DNA from: Saxidomus purpurata
Lineage: Eukaryota; Mollusca; Bivalvia; Venerida; Veneridae
DNA: 64,000 bases
Direction: 5' to 3'
Assembly (NCBI GenBank): GCA_022818135.1
Contig: JAFMSR010000003.1
Span: forward strand, 15,575,134 to 15,639,133
The notes under the pieces are model-generated. The model saw nothing but the letters and a program-made list of their open reading frames with translations. It searched no databases and was not told where the DNA came from. Both the position numbers and the translations under genes were made by a program. Below, piece by piece: positions 23,401 through 35,050 of the stretch (the first letter of the stretch is position 1; each line of letters starts with the position of its first letter).

Positions 23401-26400
23401 CTAGCTGAGGTGTTGGTTTTCTACTTGTCTCGCATGCTTCAAATGGATAGTGTACCGGAAGTGGTTCTTGCGAAGACTAATTCGTCATCAGCACTTTGGA
23501 GAAATGTTGATATTGGTGAACTTTCATGGCATAATAATGAAGTCGTTGCGATGATTAGACGGATACCGGATGTGACGTAAGTATTGACGATGAAAACATT
23601 GCGTCTTATAATTGAAAAAAAAAATGCGTAATTACGCAACCGAATTCGTATTCATATGAAGTAAATAGAGAATACTACTCATATTTGATTTGAAGAAGCT
23701 TAAATATTAAAGAACTGTAGTGGTCAGGGTTCAATTCCAGCTGGGGACTTAGGTATTAACTACTCTGGATTTACTTTACATGCGACGGGGATAGTTTGGA
23801 TGAGCAGGTAGAAGCTACTAGGGAGCGGTAGCGATTTAGAAATTGCAGGGAATGTACAGTTGATGTTTAGCTGCATATAAGAGAGGAGGAGTGTAATGGT
23901 TATAAGTCACTTCCAACAGCCTTGCTGTTGGGCTAACACTTTATATTTAGGTCGTCTTGAAAGATAATGCAACTAATAAATAAAACATTTATGAACATTT
24001 GAGAGTATTTTATGCGTGAGTTGTGTTAACTTTCATGGAAATATATTCAGTTCAATGTTTTGGCTAATACTTGACTGGCAACATTGAAGCTGACTTTCTT
24101 CAACCTGGTGCTGTTGGCCAAATTCAAGAACGGACAAGTACCAGAATGGCCCACTTTTTGTTTTTAAAAGGAAGGTTGTGATTACAGTCATGTTTATTCT
24201 AGGAAAAACTTAACCTTCTGAAGGACATGGTATAATTTTTTCTCAGCTATGAGATACATTTTCTGCACATTTACCGATGATAGATAAGCTTGTCCTTCAT
24301 CGCTTATCTCTCATCGCTGCCGGACTATCTTTACATTAATTATGAGCAGCCAGCACATCACATAAAAATCGAAAATTGACTGTATTTTTATTGGAAATAA
24401 ACATAGTCTTGGGTATTTATTTTCTTAGTTAGATAATTTTCTATCCATCTATAGCAGTTTTGAGGTAAAATTCGAGAAAAAGGTGGACTTTCATTTTTTC
24501 ACCCCCATCCCGTATTTACACTTATGTCTGCTTACTTTCGCGAAAAATGCGATTAAAACAGTGAGAAAATAAATCTACCATGTCCGTTGAGTTGTGGATA
24601 AGGAAATCCCACCCTCGGGTTGAGATAACTCGACAGAGCCTCTCATCCCTCGGGTGGGATTTCCTTATCCACAGCTCATTAACATGGTAGATTCACTTTA
24701 TCATTCACAGTACTAGCTTTATGACCGAACTATAAAACATGTCTGTGAAAACTTAAGTTAGAAAACGTGTACTTAATCTTCATTCTGATCAAATGTCTTG
24801 ATTTAGTTGCAACAAATAAAAGAACAAAACTGTTCAAAGTACTCAAGTATGCCCTTAAAACTCTGAACACTCAATATTAAAATTAGTTTAAGAATACATG
24901 TACTTAAAAGCGTATTTGCCAGATCCATTTGGATCAGTTTAATGTCCAGGTGCCCGGCTGCAAAACCCAATTTGGGGCTTCATTCATGACTTGAGTGAGG
25001 CCAAGTTGATTTTGCCATCATGGACATAAGTAAAGCTTTTGACGTAGTTCACCATAGTCGACTCCTACTAAAATTATCCCATTATGGCATCAGGGGCCCT
25101 ACATATTCATGGATCAAAGCTATTTTAGGTCACAGAACACAAAGAGTAGTGGTAGAGGGGCCAACATCAAGCTTTGCTCCTGTTAAATTAGACACCCTCC
25201 GGGGTCCGTACTGGGACCTCTTCTATTCCTGCTCTACATAAATTATCTACCTGCGTCTTCGTCTATTTGCAGTCCCAAACGTACTGATTTAAATTGGAAT
25301 TAATTTAAAATCAAGAAGACAATAAAGTAGGCTAACTCTATTCCATACAACTGTTTAAAATCATGTTGATGTCAATCCCAAACAATTCATAACATCATAC
25401 ACAAGACAATCGAGACATTACTATCATTCAGCATTTCAGATACCATTTATCACTGTTGACTCTTACAAAAACTCATTTGTATTCGGACTGTCCTGTGTAA
25501 CGCATTACTATATATCTCATATAATCAGTGCTGAAACAATCTCCGTATTTAAATCAACGCTGGCTGCATCCGTGTTTCATCCATAAATACTATACTTAAG
25601 GACAAAAGTTCTGTCCGGTTCAAAATTGTCTTATTAAATTTTAATTGTACGTTACTTTTAATTTTTTATTTGCAAATTTATGTTTTGAGACTACTTGCTA
25701 CATTACAAGGTGTAAAGAATTATATACAAAAGCATTCAATCAACCGTGACGGCATACACCACGAATTTCACATTTATCTAAATTTTATGTACATGAAGCT
25801 TATAATCACAAAAATTTTAAGTGATTTTTGTTACCAAAGGATAGTCCCATTGAAAGACGTAAAAATTTAGACAAATACTCAACATATGTTGCTATTACGA
25901 AGCTTTCAAGATAGAAAAATGCGCGCGTTTTATGTCGGCTGGAGGACCGTGAGCATACAACACATGTTGCACGTGCGTTGAACGCCCACGAACATTCTAT
26001 TCGACGTCACGAGCATTGAAAATGTTTTAATTGACTCGAAAACGATGATATTCTTATGCTTTTCTTATTATGAACAAAATATCCATTTTCAGTTTTTGTA
26101 TTTCTTTAATTATACCGGACAGAACTTTTGTCCTTAAGTATATATACGTGCTTTGATCCCGTTTTGAACCCTACTAATTTCCGTCTTACCGTACTACATG
26201 TACTGCATACACTCAGTGTGACTTCTTAATTTTAAATATTTTAACACCCCGTCCTTTCTCGTTTAAAAACAACCACTTAAAACGAGCGCAACTCAAAATC
26301 TAAAATGTTCGCCATATTGTACGTAAACAGATCTCAATTTTGGTACCAAATATATAGGCTTTCAGAAAAGTAGTCGATGAAAAATCACAGAAAACAAAGT

Positions 26401-29199
26401 GCACACTTTCTTTTGGAACTGAGTATATGACAACCTTTTTGCAGGGATTTTAATGTTTTTGTGTTTGCACCATTTTTTCAATAACTATCAGGAAGTACCA
26501 TGTGGATTGAGTAGCCTGGAAAACCTGACAGTCTTTTACTTTTTAGCCCCCTACGCATGTTCATACTATTCAGTTTTGAACGGTAGCCATTACAAAAAAG
26601 AAGAAGAATGAAGTGATAACTGTTTTACTCTGCTGTTTCAGCAGCCATAATCATGCACCAAGGATTATTAGAGACGCCTACTTCGATAGACAGGTGATCA
26701 CGGGTAATACAATTCGTAAATCCAGGCTAATGTATCATACAGATATAGCAGATCTCATTCAATGGGGAACATTGATAGTATTTGATAATTTGATTGGTCA
26801 TTATGACAGGTATGTATTTTTGATTGGTCGTTATGACAGGTAAGTATTTTTCTTATCCGGACGACTGTATGACCTTAGTATGCCAACAGTGTGGCAATGA
26901 ATGTGGTAGCAGCAACAATGGGATATGAAATAGAGTTAAGTAATCAAATCAAACACTGGTTTGAGATATTATCTATTGGAGTGATATTCAGTTACTTTTT
27001 GGATCGATTGATTTATTCAATCGGATCCAAAGTTAACAGAGTATAGCTTCCTTACGACCGAACTCTTTACATACAAACAAGTAGTTCCATATATTCCATT
27101 GTTACGAATTATAATGCCCTCTGTTTTAAAAATTATATAGTAACAGATCTAAATAATATCAAAACATTTCAGAATAGCATAATATTATAGTGTTGTTTTT
27201 CTTATAATTTGTAACTTAAATCAACGAGGTATCTGTTCTGTATAGAACTTTTTTCCTACGCGGTTTTATCGCCAGACCGGTGTGACATGAGAAATGTAAG
27301 ACCCGTGAAATACGTATCGCTACACCGGATACACTAAATTCAGTGTTTCCGCGAGAGCGCGTTTTCTGCGGTTTTGACGCACTCATTTTGTCAATGACGC
27401 AACAGAAAAAGCAAAGAGCGTCTTCTATGACGCAATTAAAATGTGTATGATCAAATTACTACAAAAACAACATTTCAAAACCTCTCAAAATGCTTCGAAA
27501 TGCAAGATAAATTGTTGATAAAATACGCTTCCGGTATGGGATATGTCTAATTTTGGCCCTATTCCGTCGTCGTTGTCGTCTGATTTCAGATCGACCCGCA
27601 TTTTGTACCATTGTGTTTTTGTGTGTGTTGATTCTTATGATACCGTCTTCATAGATCGTAGACGCATAACAAGAGATGGTCGACGAACCTTTATAGGGGA
27701 AACAAAGACGTCTTTCTGAGTGATTTTAATGATCATTTTGTAGTCATTTCGCACAGACTGTCACTATTGAAAGGGGTTTAAGTGGGCCAAATGATATCCA
27801 AGTTTAATGTCTATGGTTAAATGCACTTATGAAAAATTCGCTTTGTGGACAAATTTGACTTTTGAGATGCAGTGACAAAATGGAAAGCATCCAAAGAGGA
27901 ACACCAGTTGCCTTGCCAACCCTTTGATTACCCACCATTTTGTGATGTATCACATGCAGTTTTACAGAAGTAAACTGAATAAAAATTCTTTAACACATAG
28001 TCAGGCCTTTTATTTTTTTACAATAAAGGGTGTGGCCCTCGGACTTTCTAAATGACACCCAAATTCGGATACAGGGAATTGGCACCCAGGGTCTTCCTCC
28101 TCCATGAAAGCCGGAAGTTGCAATATGACCTTAGCTGTTGGGTGCGACGTTCAATCCGAATTAATTCGCACAATACAATCAAACTTATGGGCATATCCCG
28201 TAACTTTTTAATGACATTTAAAGTTGTTCAAACCATAAATTTTTAGTTCAGTTTTGTCAAAATCCATTTCTCAGTTACGATTCACAGCTTAATACTTCAT
28301 AGGGTAGTTGAACATAGTCACTGAATGACATAATGTAAGCACATGGGTTCCTATCTCAAAAGTAAAGTTTACACAAATGGTGAAAGGTCAAAATTTGTGG
28401 ACAGTTGTGTCTCCAGTTTATAACTTTACTCGTGCAAGGGTTGTCCTGATATTCACACATGTATGTGTACAGTCTATGTTGTCCTGATATTTACACATGT
28501 ATGTGTGCAGACTGTGTTGTTCAGAGACAATCGATCCTCCAGCACTTTCAGTCCTTTGATTGAGTAATTGGTGTTCACTGGTTTCCATTTTACTATACAA
28601 TACTTTGATATATACATATCATGATGTTTATATAGTTTGTATATACATGTTTATGTAATTACAGCATAACATTATCTTTTGAACATTTATCGACGAAAGT
28701 AATTATATTTGTTTAATTACATTTATACATATAAACCAAACGACAAGATGATGTTTCTCATAGCTCAATTCAGTGTACAAATTTTCTTTCTCTTGCCAGG
28801 TTAAACTACTGGGAAAGACATCACCAAGAAAATCTTGGGGGGAAACTACACAACAGTGTGAAATCTTCTAAAGGCAAAATATGGCTAGTTGACCATGAAA
28901 AATGTTTTTTTTATCAATACAAACATCGTGATGCAATCTATAATTTCAAGCATTTGCTGGATACCCATGACAAAATGCTTAAAGTGTTATGTGTATTTCA
29001 ATCTTCGCTAGTCGAAAGATTGCAGGCACTTTCTGAACACCCCTCACCCTTTAAAACTCTCTGGAATTATACACTTTCTCATGAACCTCTACTGAAAACA
29101 ATGCTGAAAGACAGCAGAGTGGATACAATTGCGAAACTGTTTAACAAACGACTTGTGCAAATACTACAATGGATAACACTCTGTAAAGAAATACCATAA
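20410..29199 (+). CDS. Four-jointed-box kinase-like protein, copy B (5 exons)
   Basis: Exons 20410-20608, 22812-22985, 23405-23576, 26642-26809 and 28800-29199; 370 aa, with exon lengths and phases identical to copy A. The protein keeps the N-terminal anchor (WNKYFSILNLSVLLYLIINS), MCGTEQNA, CVRYKENP, VPEVVLAKTNSSSALW, DLIQWGTLIVFDNL, YDR and WLVDHE (D269, E271). It therefore looks like a second working Golgi kinase of the Fj/FJX1 family. An in-frame upstream ATG at 20368 would add 14 residues, but copy A has a stop there, so 20410 is preferred. Introns 1, 3 and 4 are longer than in A because of mobile insertions. An AATAAA follows at 29282-29287. An alternative exon 4 donor at 26839 adds 10 residues. 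Confidence 0.9.
20960..21019 (+). pseudogene. Decayed duplicate of Fj-like exon 1 in intron 1 of copy B
   Basis: Starts MIAKLNKCFSNLNLAVLLY and hits TGA at codon 20. It matches the decayed exon at 10304-10405, so this extra exon 1 existed before the two gene units separated. Confidence 0.8.
21447..21610. repeat. Dispersed repeat with GTCGTGGG / CCCGCGAC motifs (copy B intron 1)
   Basis: Counterpart of the element at 10745-10925, at the equivalent intronic position. Confidence 0.6.
21865..22615 (-). repeat. GGTGGGCATATT-family dispersed repeat with 18-G tract
   Basis: Same family as 17640-18600 (CAAGAGCTGTCCCTCATAAG start, TGCATGACA and GCACGCGACAC units, GGACGGACAG end). It is inserted in intron 1 of copy B. 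A run of 18 G at 22588-22605 interrupts the terminus. Copy A has no equivalent here. Confidence 0.75.
23716..23950 (+). mobile_element. tRNA-derived SINE insertion specific to copy B intron 3
   Basis: Perfect B-box GGTTCAATTCC at 23728-23738 near the left end. The flanking AAGAACTG and GGTCGTCTTGA are nearly continuous in copy A around 12490-12535, which lacks the element. It therefore probably inserted after the gene duplication. Confidence 0.65.
24572..24693. repeat. Fold-back element with 42-bp arms
   Basis: Arms 24572-24614 and 24652-24693 are inverted repeats; both contain GTGGATAAGGAAATCCCACC on one strand or the other, and the ends read AATCTACCATGT and ACATGGTAGATT. The loop contains CTCGGGTTGAGATAACTCGA. 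Located in intron 3 of copy B, absent from copy A. Confidence 0.85.
24940..25290 (+). mobile_element. Reverse transcriptase fragment of a non-LTR retrotransposon
   Basis: Translation shows DFAIMDISKAFDVVHH, then LLLKLSHYGIRGPTYSWI and RTQRVVVEGPTSS, matching the LINE RT domain. After a frameshift near 25200 it continues GSVLGPLLFLLYINYLPA. Both ends are missing, so it is a dead fragment in intron 3 of copy B. Confidence 0.9.
25591..26142. mobile_element. MITE with 27-bp terminal inverted repeats and TA target duplication
   Basis: Perfect inverted ends: TACTTAAGGACAAAAGTTCT continuing to CCGGT at the left (25593-25619) and the exact complement at 26114-26140. Each end is flanked by TA, as for Tc1/mariner-type transposition. 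It encodes no recognisable transposase and lies in intron 3 of copy B only. Confidence 0.85.
26801..26845 (+). promoter_or_regulatory. Tandem in-frame 5' splice sites at exon 4 (copy B)
   Basis: Donors after 26809 (CAG|GTATGT) and after 26839 (CAG|GTAAGT) are 30 nt apart and in frame, as in copy A. The insert is again YVFLIGRYDR, so both the spacing and the peptide have been kept. Confidence 0.75.
28440..28515. repeat. 38-bp direct tandem duplication
   Basis: Two adjacent units starting GTTGTCCTGATATT, each containing ACACATGTATGTGT, with few differences. Intron 4 of copy B. Confidence 0.8.
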
Positions 29200-29281
29200 A
29201 CCCCCTCTCAACGTCCGAAGGACAACCGTCTACCTCTGTAGACATTTCTTTTTATAAAAGTGAAATTGTAAATAACTATGA

Positions 29282-29287
29282 AATAAA
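29282..29287 (+). terminator. Poly(A) signal AATAAA of copy B
   Basis: Canonical hexamer 83 nt after the stop codon. The aligned sequence in copy A (near 14316) reads AAATTAACTAAC and lacks it. Confidence 0.6.
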
Positions 29288-29289
29288 CT

Positions 29290-31219
29290 CACATAGTGTA
29301 GACTGCATGGCTATCCGAAATACACTGTCCGAAAGTTGTCAGTGATTTCAGCTTACCTTCATGTCTAGCGTACATAAGTCATTCTGTTGTTAAATTCCAT
29401 TTGTAATAATAAATTTGCTTAACACTGATGTTTTAAGTAGAGTTTATGTTCACAGAACTATTGTGCACCATTGTATTTTTGCATTTTAAGCATTTAGGAC
29501 ACTTGGGAGGCAGACTACGGTTTTCTTGACTTTTCACACAACACTCGACTCCGCAACTTTCAAAACCACAACCCAAACACTGTAATCACATACCTGAAAC
29601 AAATGTAGTACATTTTAGCATGATGATGTGTGACTCAATAAAAAATGCCAGTAATTTCTGTCCGAAACCAAAACCGTCATCAGCATTCTGTGTTTTCAAA
29701 TATCGCGAAATCTGACGACAAAATAACACATTTTGCTAATGTTTACACTACCACTGAAAATTCTTCTACACTGATGGAACCATGCTACACTGTTTCCGAC
29801 TCTTGAAACACTGTAAATCAAGAAAACAAGCTCCGTGCTACAAAGATTCAAAACCGTTTTATCAAAATTTCAGATCTCCAAGGGTCCCTGTCAAATTGAA
29901 ACTTGCATTCCCGGCTAATTCTAGACAGACATGCTTTCGTACTTGGCAGCCATTACGTCACTACTGCAAGGTCAATGTCACTGGTTTCACTTTCATCAAA
30001 TCACTAAATCTTAATACTTGACAATGAAAATGCATATATAGTATGTATCAATATTATCAACCAAGACCATGCATGCACTTGGATCTGCATTTTACCTCTA
30101 AATTGTAAATTTAATCTGGCCAATTCGTCACTAACAGCCTGAAACCGTATACTGCCTCCTTAACTGTCAAGTTGAAAATGTCCGCCATGTTTACTATTTA
30201 AGTTACGGCATACTAATCGAACGAAATTGCTGTTGTATCTATTTCATGTATTCTTATGCATAACAGATCTAGAGTTGTATTTTGACTGAATGGTTGTTTT
30301 AGGTATTGTGAAGTGAGTCATTTTATTAGATTACCATATTTTTAGATAGGAAAAGTATAAGTATTATTTTAGTCACTTGTGCGGGAGAAGCTGGCAAGTT
30401 TCTATGTCTGTTACAGTTTTAAATCATATTTAATGCTATTTTCAGCTAAAATGGAACCATTTTGTATTGTAATTGATTAACACGAAACAAATTTTTAATT
30501 CTTTAATTTTCTTAGAAGTCCATCATGTGCCCGAGTCCGCATTACTAATGTGCTGGATTGCTGGATGCTGCCAAATATTCTGATGGGCTATCAGCTATTT
30601 GCCAGCACCCACACCCTATGTTAGTGGCTCTGGTCCAGTAATGGCAGCAAGGAGTATCATTTAAGATAATAAGCTAATATATATGCTCTCATAGACAGAC
30701 CTTTGTAAAATTTGCTTCAAATCAAATTATGGCAGCAACTTTATAGGCATAATGGGAGACATGCCAGGGTCTCATCTGAAACATACTGAGTAAAAAATTT
30801 AGCTCTCAGTGACAGACCTTGAACAATCCTATTCAAATCAATTCAAATAATGGCAGCCAGTTGACAGTTTGAACTCGGGAGCGTCTGCAAAAGCTTGATT
30901 CCATCTTTGAAGAATACCGTGACTTCATCTTAAGACCAAGTTTGGTTATTTGCAACATATAAGAACTGCAGAACCCTTGTTTAGCATTAAACAACACTTT
31001 ATTTACAAACAAAAAGTGTTTATCAAAGTAGTCCCGTAGCAACTGGCGAATATTGCTGGACCTGTCGCGATTTTTAATCAATTTTTCGTGACTATGGGTT
31101 ACTCGTATATGATATATAATTATATATATGATTCATACCACAATCAATCAATAGATTATTGAATGAATAAATTGTGTTTGTCTTTTACTTTGAGTTTTCA
31201 ACCTATAAATCTAAATATA
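29290..31219. other. Gene-free stretch after copy B
   Basis: No supported exon. The part at about 30520-30890 is a dispersed repeat; its phrase CCTTTGTAAAATTTGCTTCA recurs near 54988. This insert separates copy B from the downstream block that directly follows copy A. Confidence 0.45.
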
Positions 31220-32520
31220 ATAGGCCAGGTCGCTTCTGCTCGGGCTCTTACGCCAGTCTCGATCGTATTTCACAGTCGGATATGTTCTTAACCAGGACCA
31301 GGATCGCACAAAGCGGGTCGGTTACAGGGTTTGTCTCAGGATCAGAGAGTCCCTGGGTCAAGCCCCACCAGTGCCATGATAGTTGTGTCCTTAGGAAAGA
31401 CATAGATATTTCAACATTGCCTCTCTCTATTCGAGATTGATTTCATCTGAAATGAGTCTCCAGAGCGATTAATCCGAGTTGTAAGAACTTAATTATTACG
31501 CAATCGAAATTAAATAAATTGATATAAATTAACAAACGCTACTATATATCGCCTCATTGATGCAGGCTCTGGAGAAGTTAGCCTGTTACATACTGAAAAC
31601 ATAAATACTCGCAACCTAATACTTGAGCTAATGTCTATAAATTAAAACATTGACTTCACATGTATTTTTATATTAACCTTCACAGTAAGACAACGAATAT
31701 TTAGAGTGACACAATAGAAAAATTAACTATAATGGAATAGTTTTAGGTTATATGATTCTTAGTTTCAAGCAAAGCCGGTGGGTTTTTTTTGTTCAAACAC
31801 AGTGAAATGCATATATAGAACGAACTCCTTGGTACCATTTATATGTTTTTCTTTTATCCGAAGTATGTTATATCTATGATATAAGATAATGAAGGAATAA
31901 AATTGGACCAAGAAAATATGTTCCTTATATCCAGAAATTCGCTATAGTTTAATATGTGCAAGACAAAAGAAGGCACAGAAGACATCCGCAGTTGGCTTAA
32001 CCTTCAACCCGCTCAACCTCTAAAATACAAGTTTTCAGTCTTTCAATTTGGACAGAACCAATAATTGTTCGTAGGGATGATCAGTGAAACTGGACAGACA
32101 GAAGAAAGAAATGATACAGATGATGTTCAGAACTGCATGGACATGTGACTTGGACGTGACTTGGACGTGACTTGGACATGATATGCACTGGTTGCAAAGG
32201 CTGGCTCACTTTCCGACATCACCGAGTGACGAATAATTGCAATGGCGATGGATAATATTGACAGCAGAGTCAAAGGTAGCATCCGCTATCTGATAACCAT
32301 GTTAAATGTATCTAATTTTCCGAAGAAGAATAAAATCATAACAAACTAGTCGAGAATCTAGAAAGCAAATTGATGTCTAGTAACTATCGATTTTCGTTAA
32401 GACTTAAGTATGTACCCGTACTTTAAAGTTAAGACTTGTCTATGGATTACTAAGGTCGAGGCAGAGCGACTTTACAATAGCTTTGTCATCAGAGATGCTG
32501 TGAAGACGTATTTAGTTAAG
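31220..32520. repeat. Downstream duplicated block of unit B (includes SINE copy 2)
   Basis: Starts with CTGCTCGGGCTCTTACGCCA, like 14338. It includes a SINE with degenerate B-box GGGTCAAGCCCC (31355-31366), then segments matching 16380-17010 and 17340-17480 in order. It ends with a piece (about 32428-32500) that matches 19264-19345 inverted. Unit A is longer because of the repeat at 17640-18600. Confidence 0.65.
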
Positions 32521-35050
32521 GTAGCGTACATTTTTAGTGGGTGGGGTGCATGTTTCATTATTTTTAATTTCTTCTTTTTACATCAAACTATTTTTTAACC
32601 AAGTTGGGATGACATAATGTTGAAGTATACTTACACTAGTTGTTTATGTAAAGACATTTTGAAATTAGTGACTTGTAATGAAGAACGGATACATTTTGAC
32701 ATATTATCTTGCTCGTTGACGAACAAAGACTGTGTGACATACACAATGGAAATAAAGGAACTTTAGCAGAGTTAACACCACTGTCAACAAACTCTTGTAG
32801 CATTTTTCTGTGAACAACGGTTAACCACTAAATAGAATATCTAAGATACATGTAATATTAAAAATATCATTATGTAGGTATCTGTTGGCAGTAGTGGGCA
32901 GTAACATGCACTTTTTTGTGTTCATATAAGTATTTGTTGACATAAAAATTAACGCGTTAATCAGATATTTATAATGATAATTAAGTGGCTAACTAGTTAT
33001 ATAATGTGATGATTAAGTGGTTATGTGGTGGCAGAAGTATGCCACCATACTTTCCACGTACGTTTATTCGATAATTAAAAGATTTTGTGTGTGAACAAAA
33101 TTCTATTTATAAATATTTTACGATATTTTAGTTTTTATAATTCATTGCTTAATTATATCGTTTTCCTTCAATTTCCTATAGCACTTTCCGTCACAATTTC
33201 ATGGCGGGGGCGGTTAACAAGTTTTTAATAAATTTTTCCAACAGATATATAGATTATTCATTTCTAAATAAATACAAACAGAAATAGGATTTGCTTACCT
33301 CCTAAGTCTTTATATTATCCATTTAAACTTGCATGGGTAGACTTTTCTTGCTAAAGTAATGTACACATTTTGCATGCCTGTGTACTGGACATTTTGCTAC
33401 GTGTATTTCGTGCAAAACGTTTAGACGTCGTGCTTAACAAAAAAGCAAAAAATAAAAATAAACATCAACATGTCCAGAACTGCATGGACACGTGACATGG
33501 ACGCACTTACCGACATCACCGAGTGACGAATAATTACATTGCCATGACGTCTTGGGATGGGGATTTTTAAGGGATCAACATGTTTTGAACAATCGTAGAA
33601 AAGGGTCATCACTGAATCCTAGCCTATGATATAAACAGATGGCCATTATGGTTCTACATCGCTCACTTGAGTTTCACTGCAGCCTCCACGCTAAGATAAT
33701 ATGTCATAAATTGGTACAGGCCGCCTGTATTGGCAATAGAAGAGTCATTCCGGAAATTAAAAAAAATGTTTCAAGATTTTTTTCAAGAGATTTGGTAGTC
33801 GATGACCGAATTTCCTTTGTCATGGCAGGAGCATAATATTCGTCCCAGGTTATGGCAAGTCTATAAAATGATTTAAAATGTGTTGTTTTTTTTCTAGCAT
33901 AAACATGTATACAATGACAAGGGTCTACGAATATTGCCAGCGCGTCACGTCGGTTTTTTAATGATGCTGGACCTACGTAATATGGTCAAACCTACACCAA
34001 CCTACACGTAAACCCCCAACACAATGTACACGAATAAGCCACACTAAATCTCTTGAAAACGTTGGTACCGGATATACAAATGTTAATAATGTGAAACAGA
34101 CCTATTTGCAAATCTTACGACTGGTTTAGAGATTCTGTGTACACCTGTATTGCTAATGAGCCACGGCAACATCTGTTGAATAGGTCACATAAGGATCCAT
34201 GTCATGGTAACATGATTTCATTATGGAATTCTTTGATCTGATCAAAATCATCAAAGGCACCTGCTTGCAAAGATTTATAAACTGAGTTTAGATGATATAT
34301 TGTTTAAAGCAACATGTTGATTGGACAGAGGAAGGGCATGGACCAATCAGAAACGCTCTCTTTCAGCGCTGGGTATTCTGGTGATAACTGCCACAGGAGC
34401 AAAAGAACTGCTTGTCCAATAACAAAACCAATTGTGATTGCTTTGAAGTAAAAGCTCAAAGCCATAGACAACAGGTTATATTTACAAAAGCCATTGTCTT
34501 GTGAGCATTTCTCCCTCAAGATTCATTGTAAAACAACATCTGTCTCAGCTGAAAATATTTTCTATCTGTGGGAGGGTATTTGTTCCTGGTCTATATATTT
34601 GAATATGCAGGAGCAATGTTAAACTGGCATCAGTCCATAGATGCATTCTTTCATGTCATATCTTGACATTTTACAAACTCTTCACAATTTCTTCCTACCT
34701 TGACTCTAAAGTTGAGCTTTGATTGTGAAATATTTTTGATAGAGATATTTTTCTGAGAGAAAAAGATAACTTTTATAAGTTTAGAGCAATGTCAATTGAT
34801 TTGAAACCCCAAATTTTCTTAATATAGCCCATAGTGCATTGCACAATTGAGTTAAAATTTTGAGTCAAGAACTAATTACTTAGTGTGGCTAGTATTGCAA
34901 TAAGAAACAACAAACAGCTTCGAGTCAAAGCACTTATTATATATTTTTGATTTCAACATCTGAGAGAGTCAAGTACAATTAAGTAACTTGGAAGAAAATA
35001 AACTCTGGAAGAAAAGAAAAGATACAATAAGTAGTCAATCAAGAGAGAAC
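32521..35050. other. Gene-free stretch
   Basis: No supported exon. A fragment at about 33465-33545 (CAGAACTGCATGGACACGTG, CCGAGTGACGAATAATTAC) repeats a motif of 16930-17010 and 32110-32235. A GGCCATTATGG-headed dispersed repeat begins near 33640. Confidence 0.45.

Noticed and set aside
28440..28515. Possible CRISPR-like or regulated repeat
   Set aside because: Only two adjacent units with no spacers, in a eukaryotic intron.
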